A stretch of DNA of 41,468 nucleotides from Dehalococcoidia bacterium (GTDB lineage Bacteria > Chloroflexota > Dehalococcoidia > Dehalococcoidales > UBA2162), in the NCBI GenBank assembly GCA_011191975.1, contig DUFA01000121.1, positions 1 through 41,468 of the forward strand, read 5' to 3'. Shown here piece after piece: positions 1 to 8,353 of the stretch. A program made the position numbers and the translations under genes. Within the stretch, counting starts at the first letter, position 1, and each line of letters begins with the position of its first letter. The notes beneath the pieces are model-generated. The model was not told the DNA's origin and made no database searches. It worked only from the letters and a program-made list of their open reading frames with translations.

Positions 1-263
1 CCAAAGACATAAACACACCACGATTACCTGCTTTCAGCGATAAGATGAAAGCGAGAAGAACGGATATACAAAGTTGGGTAAGTGCTGACCTAGTTCCTTA
101 TATCACTCCCGACCGAACCGGTGTCCAGGGGTCGCCTACCAGGGTATATAAGGTGACGGTTCCTTCCGAAGACGAAAGGAAGAGCAGGATTTTCAGAGAT
201 TCACTAGAGGATGCAATTAAGGAAGTAGTATTGGTATTAGATAACCAGGTGAAACCGGAATGA
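1..263 (+). CDS. etfB: Electron transfer flavoprotein beta subunit, C-terminal fragment (5' cut by window edge)
   Basis: The frame is open from the first bases of the window (codons start at base 3), so this is the tail of a longer gene, not a 72-residue protein starting at the ATG at 45. The readable end has the usual EtfB C-terminal signatures: an INTPRLP stretch, a K-A-R-R segment where EtfB has KAKKK/KAKRK, and a GSPTRV motif near the end. EtfB binds the adenine nucleotide (AMP, or NAD in bifurcating types) and pairs with EtfA to carry electrons from flavin dehydrogenases. Its stop overlaps the etfA start by 4 bases (ATGA), so the two are translationally coupled. The nucleotide-binding part lies outside the window, so bifurcating and non-bifurcating types cannot be told apart here. 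Confidence 0.85.
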   Translation, partial: KDINTPRLPAFSDKMKARRTDIQSWVSADLVPYITPDRTGVQGSPTRVYKVTVPSEDERKSRIFRDSLEDAIKEVVLVLDNQVKPE

Positions 264-1240
264 AGGTTCACTCAAACATAATGGTCTTTTGTGAGCAGCG
301 AGAAGGCAAAGTCCATCCAATTTCTTTCGAATTACTGAGTAAAAGCAAGGAAATGGCTGATAGACTTGGTGTCGAAATCTCAGCTGTGTTACTTGGTGAG
401 AGTATCATTGAGGAAACAATAGAACTAATCCAGTACGGTGCAGACACAGTATTCGTTTATGATCATCCTTCACTCAGGGAATTTGATCTGCTGAATTACA
501 AGCATACCATTGTTGACCTGGTTAGAGAACAAAGTCCTGAAATTTTACTTTTCGGGGCAACAAACCTGGGTAGGTCACTGGCTCCACGCGTATCCGTAGC
601 CTTAAACACGGGCCTTACCGCAGATTGTATTGGGCTCGATATTGATGAAGATGGGAGTCTGATACAGATTCGTCCTGCTTTTACCGGTAATATACTCGCC
701 TGGATAAAAACCTCCACCAGACCGCAAATGGCAACCGTACGATACAAAGTAATGCAGGCAGGATCGGCAGATATTAGCAGAAAAGGTAAGGTAATTCGTA
801 GAGAATTCCAGCCTGTACCGTCATTTTTTACAATTATTGACCAGGAAAAGCTAAATGGTGTGGATATTTCCGGCGCCGAAATCATTATTTCCGGTGGCAG
901 GGGTCTTAAAAAACCTGATGACTTCAGTTTATTAGCAGAACTTGCAGACCTATTAGGCGGTGTTGTCGGTTCAAGTCGTCCTCTGGTTGATGAAGGCTGG
1001 ATTGGCAGAGAGCATCAGGTGGGATTCAGCGGGAATACAGTCAAACCGAAATTCTATATAGCCTGCGGTATATCAGGAAGCGCTCAACACATGGCGGGAA
1101 TGCGGGGAGCGGATGTGATCATCGCTATAAATACCGACCCTTCTGCACCCATTTTCCAGATAGCTGACTATGGAATTGTAGGAGACCTGTACGAAGTGGT
1201 ACCCAGGCTGATCGAGGAAATACGACGGAGGAGAAAATAG
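260..1240 (+). CDS. etfA: Electron transfer flavoprotein alpha subunit
   Basis: 326-residue EtfA, which forms the FAD-binding partner of EtfB and passes electrons between an acyl-CoA- or hydroxyacid-type dehydrogenase and an acceptor. The C-terminal FAD domain is clear: GGRGLKKPDDF around residue 212, GSSRPLVDEGW around 237, and the family signature with CGISGSAQH, then GADVIIAIN and DP-APIFQIADYGIVGD toward the end. Length is typical of a plain EtfA. It lacks the N-terminal ferredoxin domain seen in the lactate-dehydrogenase-associated LctC of acetogens. It sits in an etfB-etfA-glcD run with 4-nt and 1-nt overlaps, implying one transcript and a shared complex. Confidence 0.95.
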   Translation: MKVHSNIMVFCEQREGKVHPISFELLSKSKEMADRLGVEISAVLLGESIIEETIELIQYGADTVFVYDHPSLREFDLLNYKHTIVDLVREQSPEILLFGATNLGRSLAPRVSVALNTGLTADCIGLDIDEDGSLIQIRPAFTGNILAWIKTSTRPQMATVRYKVMQAGSADISRKGKVIRREFQPVPSFFTIIDQEKLNGVDISGAEIIISGGRGLKKPDDFSLLAELADLLGGVVGSSRPLVDEGWIGREHQVGFSGNTVKPKFYIACGISGSAQHMAGMRGADVIIAINTDPSAPIFQIADYGIVGDLYEVVPRLIEEIRRRRK

Positions 1241-2616
1241 TGGACATAGAAAAACTTCGAAAAATTACCGGTAACGACTGGGTTGTTACTGATCGCGATA
1301 AAATGCTGGACTATATGAGAGACGCCGTGTTCGATTCAGTGCTGCCGTCTCCTGCTGAGAACGTAATTCTCGTGAAACCTGCGAATGCAGCTGAAATATC
1401 TGCCATTCTGAAACTGGCAAATGAGGAGAAATTTCCGGTAGTTGTCAGAGGTGGAGGGAGTGGGCTTTCAGGCGGAGCAATACCCACTATAGACTGCGTT
1501 CTTCTCTCTCTTGAGAGGTTTACTCAGATAGAAGAAGTCGACAGGAACAGTCTGATGATAACTGCTCAGGCAGGTGTCTCTTACGCAGACCTGGTTAATG
1601 CTGCAGAAGACGCAGGCATGTTTTTCCCACCGAAACCTGGCGATGCTGGCGCTGCCGTCGGTGGTATCGTTGCCTGTAATGCGGCTGGAGCCAGGGCAAT
1701 AAAATACGGTGTCACCAGAAATTTCGTGAAAGGTCTTGAAGTAGTCCTTCCAACAGGAGAAATAATTACCCTTGGCGGCAAGTTGATTAAGAATGCCATG
1801 GGTATTGATCTATTGCATTTGATGATAGGCAGCGAAGGTGCATTAGGAGTAATTACAAAAGCCGTATTTCGGATGATACCGAAACCCAGACACAGCGCTT
1901 TGTTGTTAGCTTCATTCAGTGAACGACTCGAGGCGATAAAGGTTTCTGCTGTCGTAGCATCACACATGATAGTACCTCTTGCGGCAGAATACATGGATCA
2001 TGATCTGGTAGAGATGACCGCTAACTATCTAGGTACAGAGTGGCCTGCTAAAAATGGTAAGGCTCATCTATTCTTTATCAGTACAGGCGAAACAGAAGAG
2101 GAAGTATATTCTCAACTGGAAGAAATAGCCGGAATCTGCGAGCAAAATGGCGCTTTAGACGTATTGATGGCAGAGACAAAAGCAGAACAGGACAACATAA
2201 TCAGGATAAGGGGTGAAATAGCAACCGCTCAAAAGTCGGCGGGAACTGTGGGAGATTTCATGGATATCTGCGTGCCGCCAGCAAACCTTCCTGCTCTTTT
2301 CCAGTCGATTCTTGATATTGAGGATAAATACAGCACGACGATCCCCATAACAGGACATTCACTGGACGGGAACCTGCATCCTACCCCGTTAAAAGAACTC
2401 GCCGATAGAGGTTTACTCGAGCAAGCTAAGGAAGAGATATACAGCGAGACCATAAGGCTGGGAGGAGTATTGACAGGAGAACATGGCCTGGGCACAATCA
2501 GACTTCATAACACACCACTATGGCCTGATACAGGTATCTGGACTTTGATGAAGGAAATCAAAAAAACTTTCGACCCAAATAACATTTTGAATCCCCATCG
2601 TGTGTTTCCAGATTAA
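1240..2616 (+). CDS. FAD-binding oxidase, GlcD / D-lactate dehydrogenase type
   Basis: 458-residue flavoprotein of the GlcD/DLD family (VAO/PCMH fold), which oxidises a 2-hydroxy acid such as D-lactate or glycolate. The FAD pyrophosphate loop VVRGGGSGLSGGA is at residues 68-80. A second FAD-contact region (GAAVGGIVACNAAGA) is near 140-155, and the C-terminal half carries GHSLDGNLHP and GEHGLGTIR, matching the metal/substrate region of D-lactate dehydrogenases. The start is GTG and overlaps the etfA stop by one base. The etfB-etfA-glcD order is the same as lctBCD of Acetobacterium woodii, where lactate oxidation is coupled to NAD through an ETF. The substrate here is not proven. Confidence 0.88.
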   Translation: MDIEKLRKITGNDWVVTDRDKMLDYMRDAVFDSVLPSPAENVILVKPANAAEISAILKLANEEKFPVVVRGGGSGLSGGAIPTIDCVLLSLERFTQIEEVDRNSLMITAQAGVSYADLVNAAEDAGMFFPPKPGDAGAAVGGIVACNAAGARAIKYGVTRNFVKGLEVVLPTGEIITLGGKLIKNAMGIDLLHLMIGSEGALGVITKAVFRMIPKPRHSALLLASFSERLEAIKVSAVVASHMIVPLAAEYMDHDLVEMTANYLGTEWPAKNGKAHLFFISTGETEEEVYSQLEEIAGICEQNGALDVLMAETKAEQDNIIRIRGEIATAQKSAGTVGDFMDICVPPANLPALFQSILDIEDKYSTTIPITGHSLDGNLHPTPLKELADRGLLEQAKEEIYSETIRLGGVLTGEHGLGTIRLHNTPLWPDTGIWTLMKEIKKTFDPNNILNPHRVFPD

Positions 2617-2651
2617 GACTAAAAAACAAAAAATAGTTTTAGGGAGGGAAA

Positions 2652-2829
2652 ATGACTTCTGAACACAGATATAAAGGATAAATTCCTTATACTCTGGAAG
2701 AAATATTTCGATAATACAGAACTTCCGCTCGCCTTATACTATAAAGAGTTTTCTTACTACGGATACATGAGAAAATATAAAAAAAAGGATCTAAACCTGA
2801 CAAAACCCAGCCCATTTTACCTGAGTTGA
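2652..2829 (+). pseudogene. DUF169-like gene remnant, frameshifted and truncated
   Basis: An ATG at 2652 follows a good ribosome site (AGGGAGGG, 2641-2648), but that frame stops after eight further codons. The +1-shifted frame reads about 55 residues, including LWKKYFDNTELPLALYY, before a TGA at 2827-2829. That string resembles the N-terminal part of DUF169 proteins, which commonly have W-K-x-Y-F followed by E-L-P. Only this start of the domain is left; the rest is missing before the aldo/keto reductase gene. I read it as a decayed gene. The family call rests on one short conserved stretch, so it is tentative; the frameshift and early stop are seen directly. Confidence 0.45.
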
Positions 2830-2935
2830 CGTACTTAGTTATCGTTTAAATTACCTAATGACTAACCGATATTACCCGATAACGGATGACAATTAAGTTT
2901 GGATTGCGCGAGATCGGCAGAGAGGAAGAGGAAGA

Positions 2936-3760
2936 ATGATTATCTACAAAAAAATCGGAAATACCGGTATAGAAGTCCCGGCAGTAGGTATCGGCACCTG
3001 GGAAATCGGAGGTGGTCTTTCACCAGACAGATCGAAGGACGACGAAGGTATCCAGGCAATAAGAAAAGGTATCGAACTGGGTATGACGTTAATAGATACC
3101 GCCGAAAAGTACGCCGACGGTCATGCTGAAGAGCTTGTTGGTGAAGCCATCCGGTCTTTTCCCCGTGATAACTTATTCATAGTCTCCAAGGTCTGGCCGG
3201 ACCATTTGCAGTATGAAGAAGTTCTCACAGCGGCTGAAAGAAGTCTCCAGAGACTGGGTATCGATCGGCTTGATTTATACCTGGTTCATCATCCTAATCC
3301 CGATGTACCCTTAAAGGAAACCATGCCTGCGATGGAGGAGTTAGTCAGGCATGGAAAAGTAAAATTCATCGGCGTCAGTAATTTTAACGTTAGGCAGATG
3401 GAGGAAGCCAGCAGTTACCTTGAGAATAATGTCATCACAGTTAACCAGCTCCCTTACAGCCTGCTGGACAGGGATATTGAAAAAGAGACGCTTCCTTATT
3501 GCGTTAAGCATAATATCACAGTCATGGCTTACTGGCCTCTTTCGAGAGGGAATCTGGCGAAAGATGAATTTTTATCGAATATAGGCAAGAAATATGGTAA
3601 AACGTCCGCCCAGGTAGCGATCAATTGGCTTATTACTCATGAAAATGTGATTGCCATTCCCAAAGCAGTCAATCCAGAGCACCTGGAGCAGAACGCTGAA
3701 GTTGCAAACTGGCGATTATCCGAAGAAGATATCGAACTAATATCTTCACATTTTCAATAA
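2936..3760 (+). CDS. Aldo/keto reductase
   Basis: 274-residue NAD(P)H-dependent aldo/keto reductase, a soluble TIM-barrel enzyme that reduces aldehydes and ketones. The catalytic tetrad is complete: Asp54 (LIDTAEKY), Tyr59, Lys85 (IVSKVW) and His118 (YLVHHPNP). The family opening GNTGIEVPAVGIGTWEIGG and the cofactor-side motif GVSNFN are present. The start is preceded by a purine-rich GAGGAAGAGGAAGA. The gene stands alone between a decayed DUF169-like remnant and the cfa gene. Natural substrate unknown. Confidence 0.93.
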   Translation: MIIYKKIGNTGIEVPAVGIGTWEIGGGLSPDRSKDDEGIQAIRKGIELGMTLIDTAEKYADGHAEELVGEAIRSFPRDNLFIVSKVWPDHLQYEEVLTAAERSLQRLGIDRLDLYLVHHPNPDVPLKETMPAMEELVRHGKVKFIGVSNFNVRQMEEASSYLENNVITVNQLPYSLLDRDIEKETLPYCVKHNITVMAYWPLSRGNLAKDEFLSNIGKKYGKTSAQVAINWLITHENVIAIPKAVNPEHLEQNAEVANWRLSEEDIELISSHFQ

Positions 3761-3804
3761 CGTTTCAGACAAAGCAAGGATTTATTGGAAGGTAGCTTAT
3801 CTCA

Positions 3805-4917
3805 GTGAAAAGCAAAGATATAGCTAATAAGTTATTTTCTATGGCAGGAATAGAAATTGGTGGTAATGATCCCTGGCATATTTCTGTCCATAATGATGAC
3901 TTCTACGATAGAGTCATGACATGGGGTTCTCTCGGCTTAGGTGAGTCCTATATGGATGGTTGGTGGGACTGCACGCAACTTGACGAATTCTTCTACCGTG
4001 TACTCCGGACAGACATTGAGAGTCAGGTCAAACAGAACTGGTTTTTATTAGCTAATGTATTATGCGCACGATTATTTAATATGCAATCAAAGAAGAGAGC
4101 ATTTCAGATAGGCGAGCGGCATTATGATATCGGAAATGATTTATTTATGAAAATGCTTGATAAACGGATGACCTATAGCTGTGGGTATTGGCAAAAAGCT
4201 GACTCTCTGGATGAAGCTCAGGAACACAAACTGGAATTAATTTTCCGGAAACTGGGACTTCAACCCGGGATGAAAATACTGGATATAGGTTGTGGTTGGG
4301 GCAGTCTCGCCAGATATGCGGCCGAAAAATACCAGGTTGAGGTGGTGGGTGTGACAGTATCAGCTGAACAGGTTGAAGTTGCCCAGACACTATGCAGGGA
4401 TTTACCGGTTGAGATAAGGCTACAGGATTATCGTGATGTTGACGAGAAGTTCGACCGTATCGTATCCGTAGGTATGATAGAGCATGTTGGTTATAAGAAT
4501 TATCGGACTTTTATGGAATTAACACATCGATGTCTTAACGACGGAGGTTTGTTCCTGTTACAGACTATTGGAGGAAATCAATCCAGAACTTCGGTTGATC
4601 CGTGGATCAACAAGTATATTTTCCCCAATGGGATGTTACCGTCAATCAAGCAGTTGGGGGAAGCAATTGAAGGATTATTCGTTATGGAAGACTGGCACAG
4701 TTTTGGTGCCGATTATGATAAGACACTTATGGCCTGGCACCGAAATTTTGAAAAGAGCTGGGATGTATTGAAAACGAACTATGATGAACGATTTCATCGT
4801 ATGTGGCGTTACTATTTACTCTCTTGCGCAGGCTCGTTTCGTGCCCGGAAGAATCAACTATGGCAAATTGTTCTGTCCAAGGATGGCATTCCTGGTGGAT
4901 ATATTTCTATCCGTTAA
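3805..4917 (+). CDS. cfa: Cyclopropane-fatty-acyl-phospholipid synthase family methyltransferase
   Basis: 370-residue SAM-dependent enzyme that adds a methylene group across cis double bonds of membrane phospholipid acyl chains. The N-terminal lipid-binding part has GLGESYMDGWWDC near residue 45, followed by the family motif HYDIGNDLF at 106-114 and MTYSCGYW. The SAM-binding motif ILDIGCGWGSLARYA starts at 158, and GGYISIR is at the very end. The start is a GTG with GGAAGG about 12 nt upstream, a rather long spacing. It lies 44 nt after the aldo/keto reductase. The C-terminus is complete, and length fits the family. Some members make methyl-branched rather than cyclopropane lipids, so the exact product is open. 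Confidence 0.93.
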   Translation: MKSKDIANKLFSMAGIEIGGNDPWHISVHNDDFYDRVMTWGSLGLGESYMDGWWDCTQLDEFFYRVLRTDIESQVKQNWFLLANVLCARLFNMQSKKRAFQIGERHYDIGNDLFMKMLDKRMTYSCGYWQKADSLDEAQEHKLELIFRKLGLQPGMKILDIGCGWGSLARYAAEKYQVEVVGVTVSAEQVEVAQTLCRDLPVEIRLQDYRDVDEKFDRIVSVGMIEHVGYKNYRTFMELTHRCLNDGGLFLLQTIGGNQSRTSVDPWINKYIFPNGMLPSIKQLGEAIEGLFVMEDWHSFGADYDKTLMAWHRNFEKSWDVLKTNYDERFHRMWRYYLLSCAGSFRARKNQLWQIVLSKDGIPGGYISIR

Positions 4918-5035
4918 AGATTAGTAGTAAACCTATACGCTGTCTAGAAGATCCTCGGTCTGTTTATATACTGAATCATTTTTCAAAATTCATATTTAAT
5001 CGAGTGTCATAAAGTGTCAATTACGTCTGATCACA

Positions 5036-5959
5036 TCAGGCGTATTTGCCAGTCAATTGTGGGGTGAATCCTTTAAGACCTTTTTGCTGCCGTTCCGATC
5101 TGGTCTCCCTCGCCCAGGTACGTTTCAAATCATCCCGTACCTTTATTTTCAGCCGATCTAATCCTTCTATCTCCATTTCTATCGAATCGCCATCCTGGAA
5201 TGGATTTAAACCTCCATGATTAGTACCGGTAGCTACGATATCTCCCGGGCCCAGGGTATGAATAGAGGTAATCCATTCAATACACTCCGGGATTCTATTG
5301 GCCATATCCGATGTGTTGAAATCCTGCATCAAAATCTCATTATTCCAGAGTTTCACATTAAGATTATGAGGATCAGGAATCTCATCGGCAGTTACTATAC
5401 AAGGACCAATAGGAGCAAAGGTATCCCTTGATTTCATCTGATAAAACACGTTGATGGGGGACGGTAAACCCCTGGCTGATCCGTCAATGAAATTGGTATA
5501 GCCAAAGACATAATTCATAGCATCAGCAGCTTTCACATGGGAAGCACGTTTGCCGATGACTACCCCTAATTCAGCTTCACCCTCAAAAATTGTGGCTGGA
5601 ACATCAGGCAGTATCATGGTATCACCGTTACCTATAATACTACCGGGTGACTTCTGGAAAGCGTTGAACGGTGGTTTTTCTGACAACGTCCCGTTCTCCA
5701 TGTAATTGACTGCCATACAATCAATATTTGCAGGTTTCGGTAAAGGAGGTCTGATCGATACTTGATTAACCGGTACTCCCCGACTATTGTCTATTATAGA
5801 TTGTAATTCTTCCTGGTAGTCTAAAAAATTCTCAATGATCGTATTCATTAAACTTTGCGGATCGGTGTATGAGATTTTCTGGATAGAATCCGATAGGTCG
5901 ATTACCATATCACTTTTGAGTGCACCCAACCTGAAATCATCAAAGAAAAGAAGCTTCAT
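5036..5959 (-). CDS. Fumarylacetoacetate hydrolase family protein
   Basis: 307-residue FAH-family enzyme; members hydrolyse, decarboxylate or isomerise beta-diketo or 2-oxo acids in catabolism of aromatic compounds. The metal site is visible as E126-G-E128 in IFEGEAELGVVIG and D159 in TNFIDGSARG. KSRDTFAPIGP and GDIVATGT motifs follow as in the family. Translation starts at an ATG with AGGAGG five bases upstream. It is the last of three minus-strand genes (URO-D family, nitroreductase, this one) with gaps of 46 and 125 nt, which may form one operon. The long N-terminal region (about 75 residues) is typical for the 2-hydroxyhepta-diene-dioate isomerase-like branch. Substrate not identifiable. 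Confidence 0.9.
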   Translation of the reverse strand: MKLLFFDDFRLGALKSDMVIDLSDSIQKISYTDPQSLMNTIIENFLDYQEELQSIIDNSRGVPVNQVSIRPPLPKPANIDCMAVNYMENGTLSEKPPFNAFQKSPGSIIGNGDTMILPDVPATIFEGEAELGVVIGKRASHVKAADAMNYVFGYTNFIDGSARGLPSPINVFYQMKSRDTFAPIGPCIVTADEIPDPHNLNVKLWNNEILMQDFNTSDMANRIPECIEWITSIHTLGPGDIVATGTNHGGLNPFQDGDSIEMEIEGLDRLKIKVRDDLKRTWARETRSERQQKGLKGFTPQLTGKYA

Positions 5960-6084
5960 CGTTCCTCCTGTAAACCTATTACAATTCGAAAGTGCCCCTG
6001 ATCGACTGTCTCTGTAAGTTCTTATTTCCAGGCATTTTAAATACCTTGCTTTTTAGTGTACCTCCATTCTACTCAAGCATAAAA

Positions 6085-6657
6085 CTATCCTATAATGATG
6101 TCATCTAATTCACGCTTAGGCACATGGTGTGTACCATCCCTATCATGCCAATAATTAGTTTTCCCGTCGGATCCCACTTTCTCGACTATTATCTTCTCAT
6201 CAGGTTTACCGAGAGATAATACATAGAGAATTTCATAACGTTCCGGTATATCCAGAGCTCTCCTCAAATCATCTCTCTTCACTGACCAGTGCATACACCC
6301 ACCCAGACCTTTTTCTCTTGCTCCAAGCATAATACTCTGAGTCGCCAGTCCGGCATCTACCTCACAAAACCTGTTATTCACGCTGGTATCGGCGAGAATA
6401 ATAATATAGGCCGAGGGTCGTTCACCATCTGCAGGACCTGGCCAGTCTGCGATCTGTCCTGCCCAGCCAAGAGTCGGGAATATCAGATCGTTTCTCACCG
6501 GTTCATCGGACAGCATATATCTTAATGGTTGAATATTACTTCCCGAAGCTGTGAACCTTGTCAAATCAACCAGTTCACGGAGGGTCTCAAGTTCTATCCT
6601 GAAATCTTGCTTGAACCTTCTGCAGGTCCTGTTTGCTACTATCAAATCTCTTATCAT
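6085..6657 (-). CDS. Nitroreductase family protein
   Basis: 190-residue FMN-dependent nitroreductase-fold protein. The N-terminus has the family pattern of a conserved Arg pair (NRTCRRFKQDF) followed by FTASGSNIQPLRYML, which contacts FMN. Later parts include DAGLATQSIMLGAREKGLGGCMHWS, the helix and GLG loop typical of this fold, and SLGKPDEK near the end. Such proteins reduce nitro groups, quinones or flavins with NAD(P)H, and some act on non-nitro substrates. A clear ribosome site (AAGGAGA) lies 6-7 nt before the ATG. It lies 46 nt downstream of the URO-D-family gene on the same strand, so the two are probably co-transcribed. Confidence 0.9.
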   Translation of the reverse strand: MIRDLIVANRTCRRFKQDFRIELETLRELVDLTRFTASGSNIQPLRYMLSDEPVRNDLIFPTLGWAGQIADWPGPADGERPSAYIIILADTSVNNRFCEVDAGLATQSIMLGAREKGLGGCMHWSVKRDDLRRALDIPERYEILYVLSLGKPDEKIIVEKVGSDGKTNYWHDRDGTHHVPKRELDDIIIG

Positions 6658-6703
6658 TCCAAATCTCCTTTTTAGTCGTAGTTGCTAATGTAATTATGGG
6701 GAA

Positions 6704-8011
6704 TTAATATCTGACGTAATCTTTGATTTCGTTAAGCATCGATTGTATCGTGTCAATACTGCAATCGTCGGGGAGTCGTATGTTGAGGAATATTCCGCCG
6801 CCCTTTCCATACCTGTCAAAGATATCCTTATAACAATCAACAACCTCCCGTGGTGAAGCCTTTTTCAGTGAAAACGGACCTCGAACCATTAGACAGGTAT
6901 GACCTTTAAGAATATCTCTCGCTTTGACCAGGTCAACGTATTCAATCGAAGCGATGATTTTTCCTTTTGGTAGTTCGAGCAAACGTTCCAGCCGGTCTCC
7001 GAATTCCGCTTCAAAAACCGGTATCGGAACGCAACCGAGATCTATCACTGCCTGTAAAGCTCTTTTTAATCCTGGCCAGTAAAATGTATCGAACTGTTTT
7101 TCGGACATGAAAGACTTATCACCCCGCCAGAGAGGCATGCCTATTCTTCTTGGCTTACCTGACTTGAGAGGTTCGGGACGAACAGCCAGAGCAATCCGCC
7201 TGTCCAGGATCGTATCACACAATTTTATTAATCTTTCAGGCTGCCGATACATATCCAGCATCGCACCTTTCATCCCTCTCAGGAAGCTTGATACGGTGTC
7301 ATATGGAGCTCCGCCGATCCCGCCAACACCCAATTGTGAATAAGGAGGAAAGCCGAGGTATTCGAGATCACCGTAGGAATTACCGATCGTTTCGCGGAAT
7401 TTCTGTGTTTCTTTACCTGCTTTTGCTAATGCTGCAGCAGCCTGTGCAAATTCAGGAGTGGCAAACATTGGGGTGATACCGTCAAATCCCTGCATCATTA
7501 ATCCTAATGGAGGTAGGTTCGTCAATGGTTCGAGAGACTTATATATACGAGGTAGAATTCTTCTAATCATACAATCTGTAGGATCAGTCAAGTACATATC
7601 AATTTCATCTTCTTTCAAGAACTCCATTTCTTCGAACTGATATTCATAATCAGGAGGAAGTGGCCCACCAGGCCAGAGTCTGTTTGTAACACCCAGCATT
7701 TCCATTGCTGCTCCGGATGTCGGTAAACCCGCATTACACAAATCTGGTTCAAAATCAAGCGTTATCTTTCTTACAGCTCGTTTCCATCCGATAGGGTCAT
7801 AATATGCTGCTGACCGCTGAATATTTGTGTACCTGGCAGGATCTGCGTTTATCGTGATAGGCATCCTGTCCGGTTCCATAAGTTCTATTGCATCGTTAGC
7901 CCGTTTTTCTCTTTCATCATATAATTGTTCTGTTGTTTTACCATACTTTTTCTCGATTACCTGCTTTAACTGTTTTTGTTCTTCATTATATTGAGCAGTT
8001 TCTTTTTCCAT
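6704..8011 (-). CDS. Uroporphyrinogen decarboxylase (URO-D) family protein
   Basis: 435-residue protein of the URO-D/MtaA/CmuA superfamily. In anaerobes many of these are methyltransferases or demethylases acting with corrinoid proteins rather than haem enzymes. Seen: an N-terminal helical stretch leading to ELMEPDRMPI, the substrate-side segment ALEMLG-like (AMEMLGVTNRLWPGG), DEIDMYLTDP, and a C-terminal barrel part with IPVFEAEFGDRLERL and GKIIASIEYVDLVKARDIL. A partial paralogue sits at the right edge of the window (40875 onward) with the same order of motifs. The ATG is preceded by AGGAGA at about 11 nt. First gene of a likely three-gene minus-strand operon. No corrinoid protein is adjacent, so methyl transfer is only a possibility. 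Confidence 0.85.
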   Translation of the reverse strand: MEKETAQYNEEQKQLKQVIEKKYGKTTEQLYDEREKRANDAIELMEPDRMPITINADPARYTNIQRSAAYYDPIGWKRAVRKITLDFEPDLCNAGLPTSGAAMEMLGVTNRLWPGGPLPPDYEYQFEEMEFLKEDEIDMYLTDPTDCMIRRILPRIYKSLEPLTNLPPLGLMMQGFDGITPMFATPEFAQAAAALAKAGKETQKFRETIGNSYGDLEYLGFPPYSQLGVGGIGGAPYDTVSSFLRGMKGAMLDMYRQPERLIKLCDTILDRRIALAVRPEPLKSGKPRRIGMPLWRGDKSFMSEKQFDTFYWPGLKRALQAVIDLGCVPIPVFEAEFGDRLERLLELPKGKIIASIEYVDLVKARDILKGHTCLMVRGPFSLKKASPREVVDCYKDIFDRYGKGGGIFLNIRLPDDCSIDTIQSMLNEIKDYVRY

Positions 8012-8353
8012 CTTGGAATTATCTCCTGTTTATTTTTAATCACAATTATAATATTTCGAAGTTTTATGTGTACAATAACCAACCGACTCAAATCTCGTCA
8101 ATACATATTGAATACTAAGTGAAGCCTATCCAAATGATCACGAAAACCGAAAAACCTCGGTACAAATAGCCTCTACCAGGGAAATCCAGCGCGATTCTTG
8201 CAAGAGAATGGTAAAAAACCTTTAGTATTTATATATGTAGTTTCATCTTAGTAAAAGAATGTTGTATCATGTAAACACTCTTGCATAAACCCGGTACAAC
8301 TTTTCAAGAAATCATTGATAAAATAATTCTGTTGAAAGAAGGAGGGTATTCAA
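8012..8353. promoter_or_regulatory. Divergent intergenic region with promoters for the URO-D and MR/MLE genes
   Basis: This 342-nt AT-rich stretch separates the minus-strand URO-D operon from the plus-strand MR/MLE gene and must hold both promoters. A weak plus-strand candidate is TTCATC, 17 nt, TATCAT at about 8243-8271. A strong ribosome site (AAGGAGGG) lies just before the 8354 start. I see no open frame with family similarity, no riboswitch pattern and no convincing operator palindrome. Confidence 0.4.
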
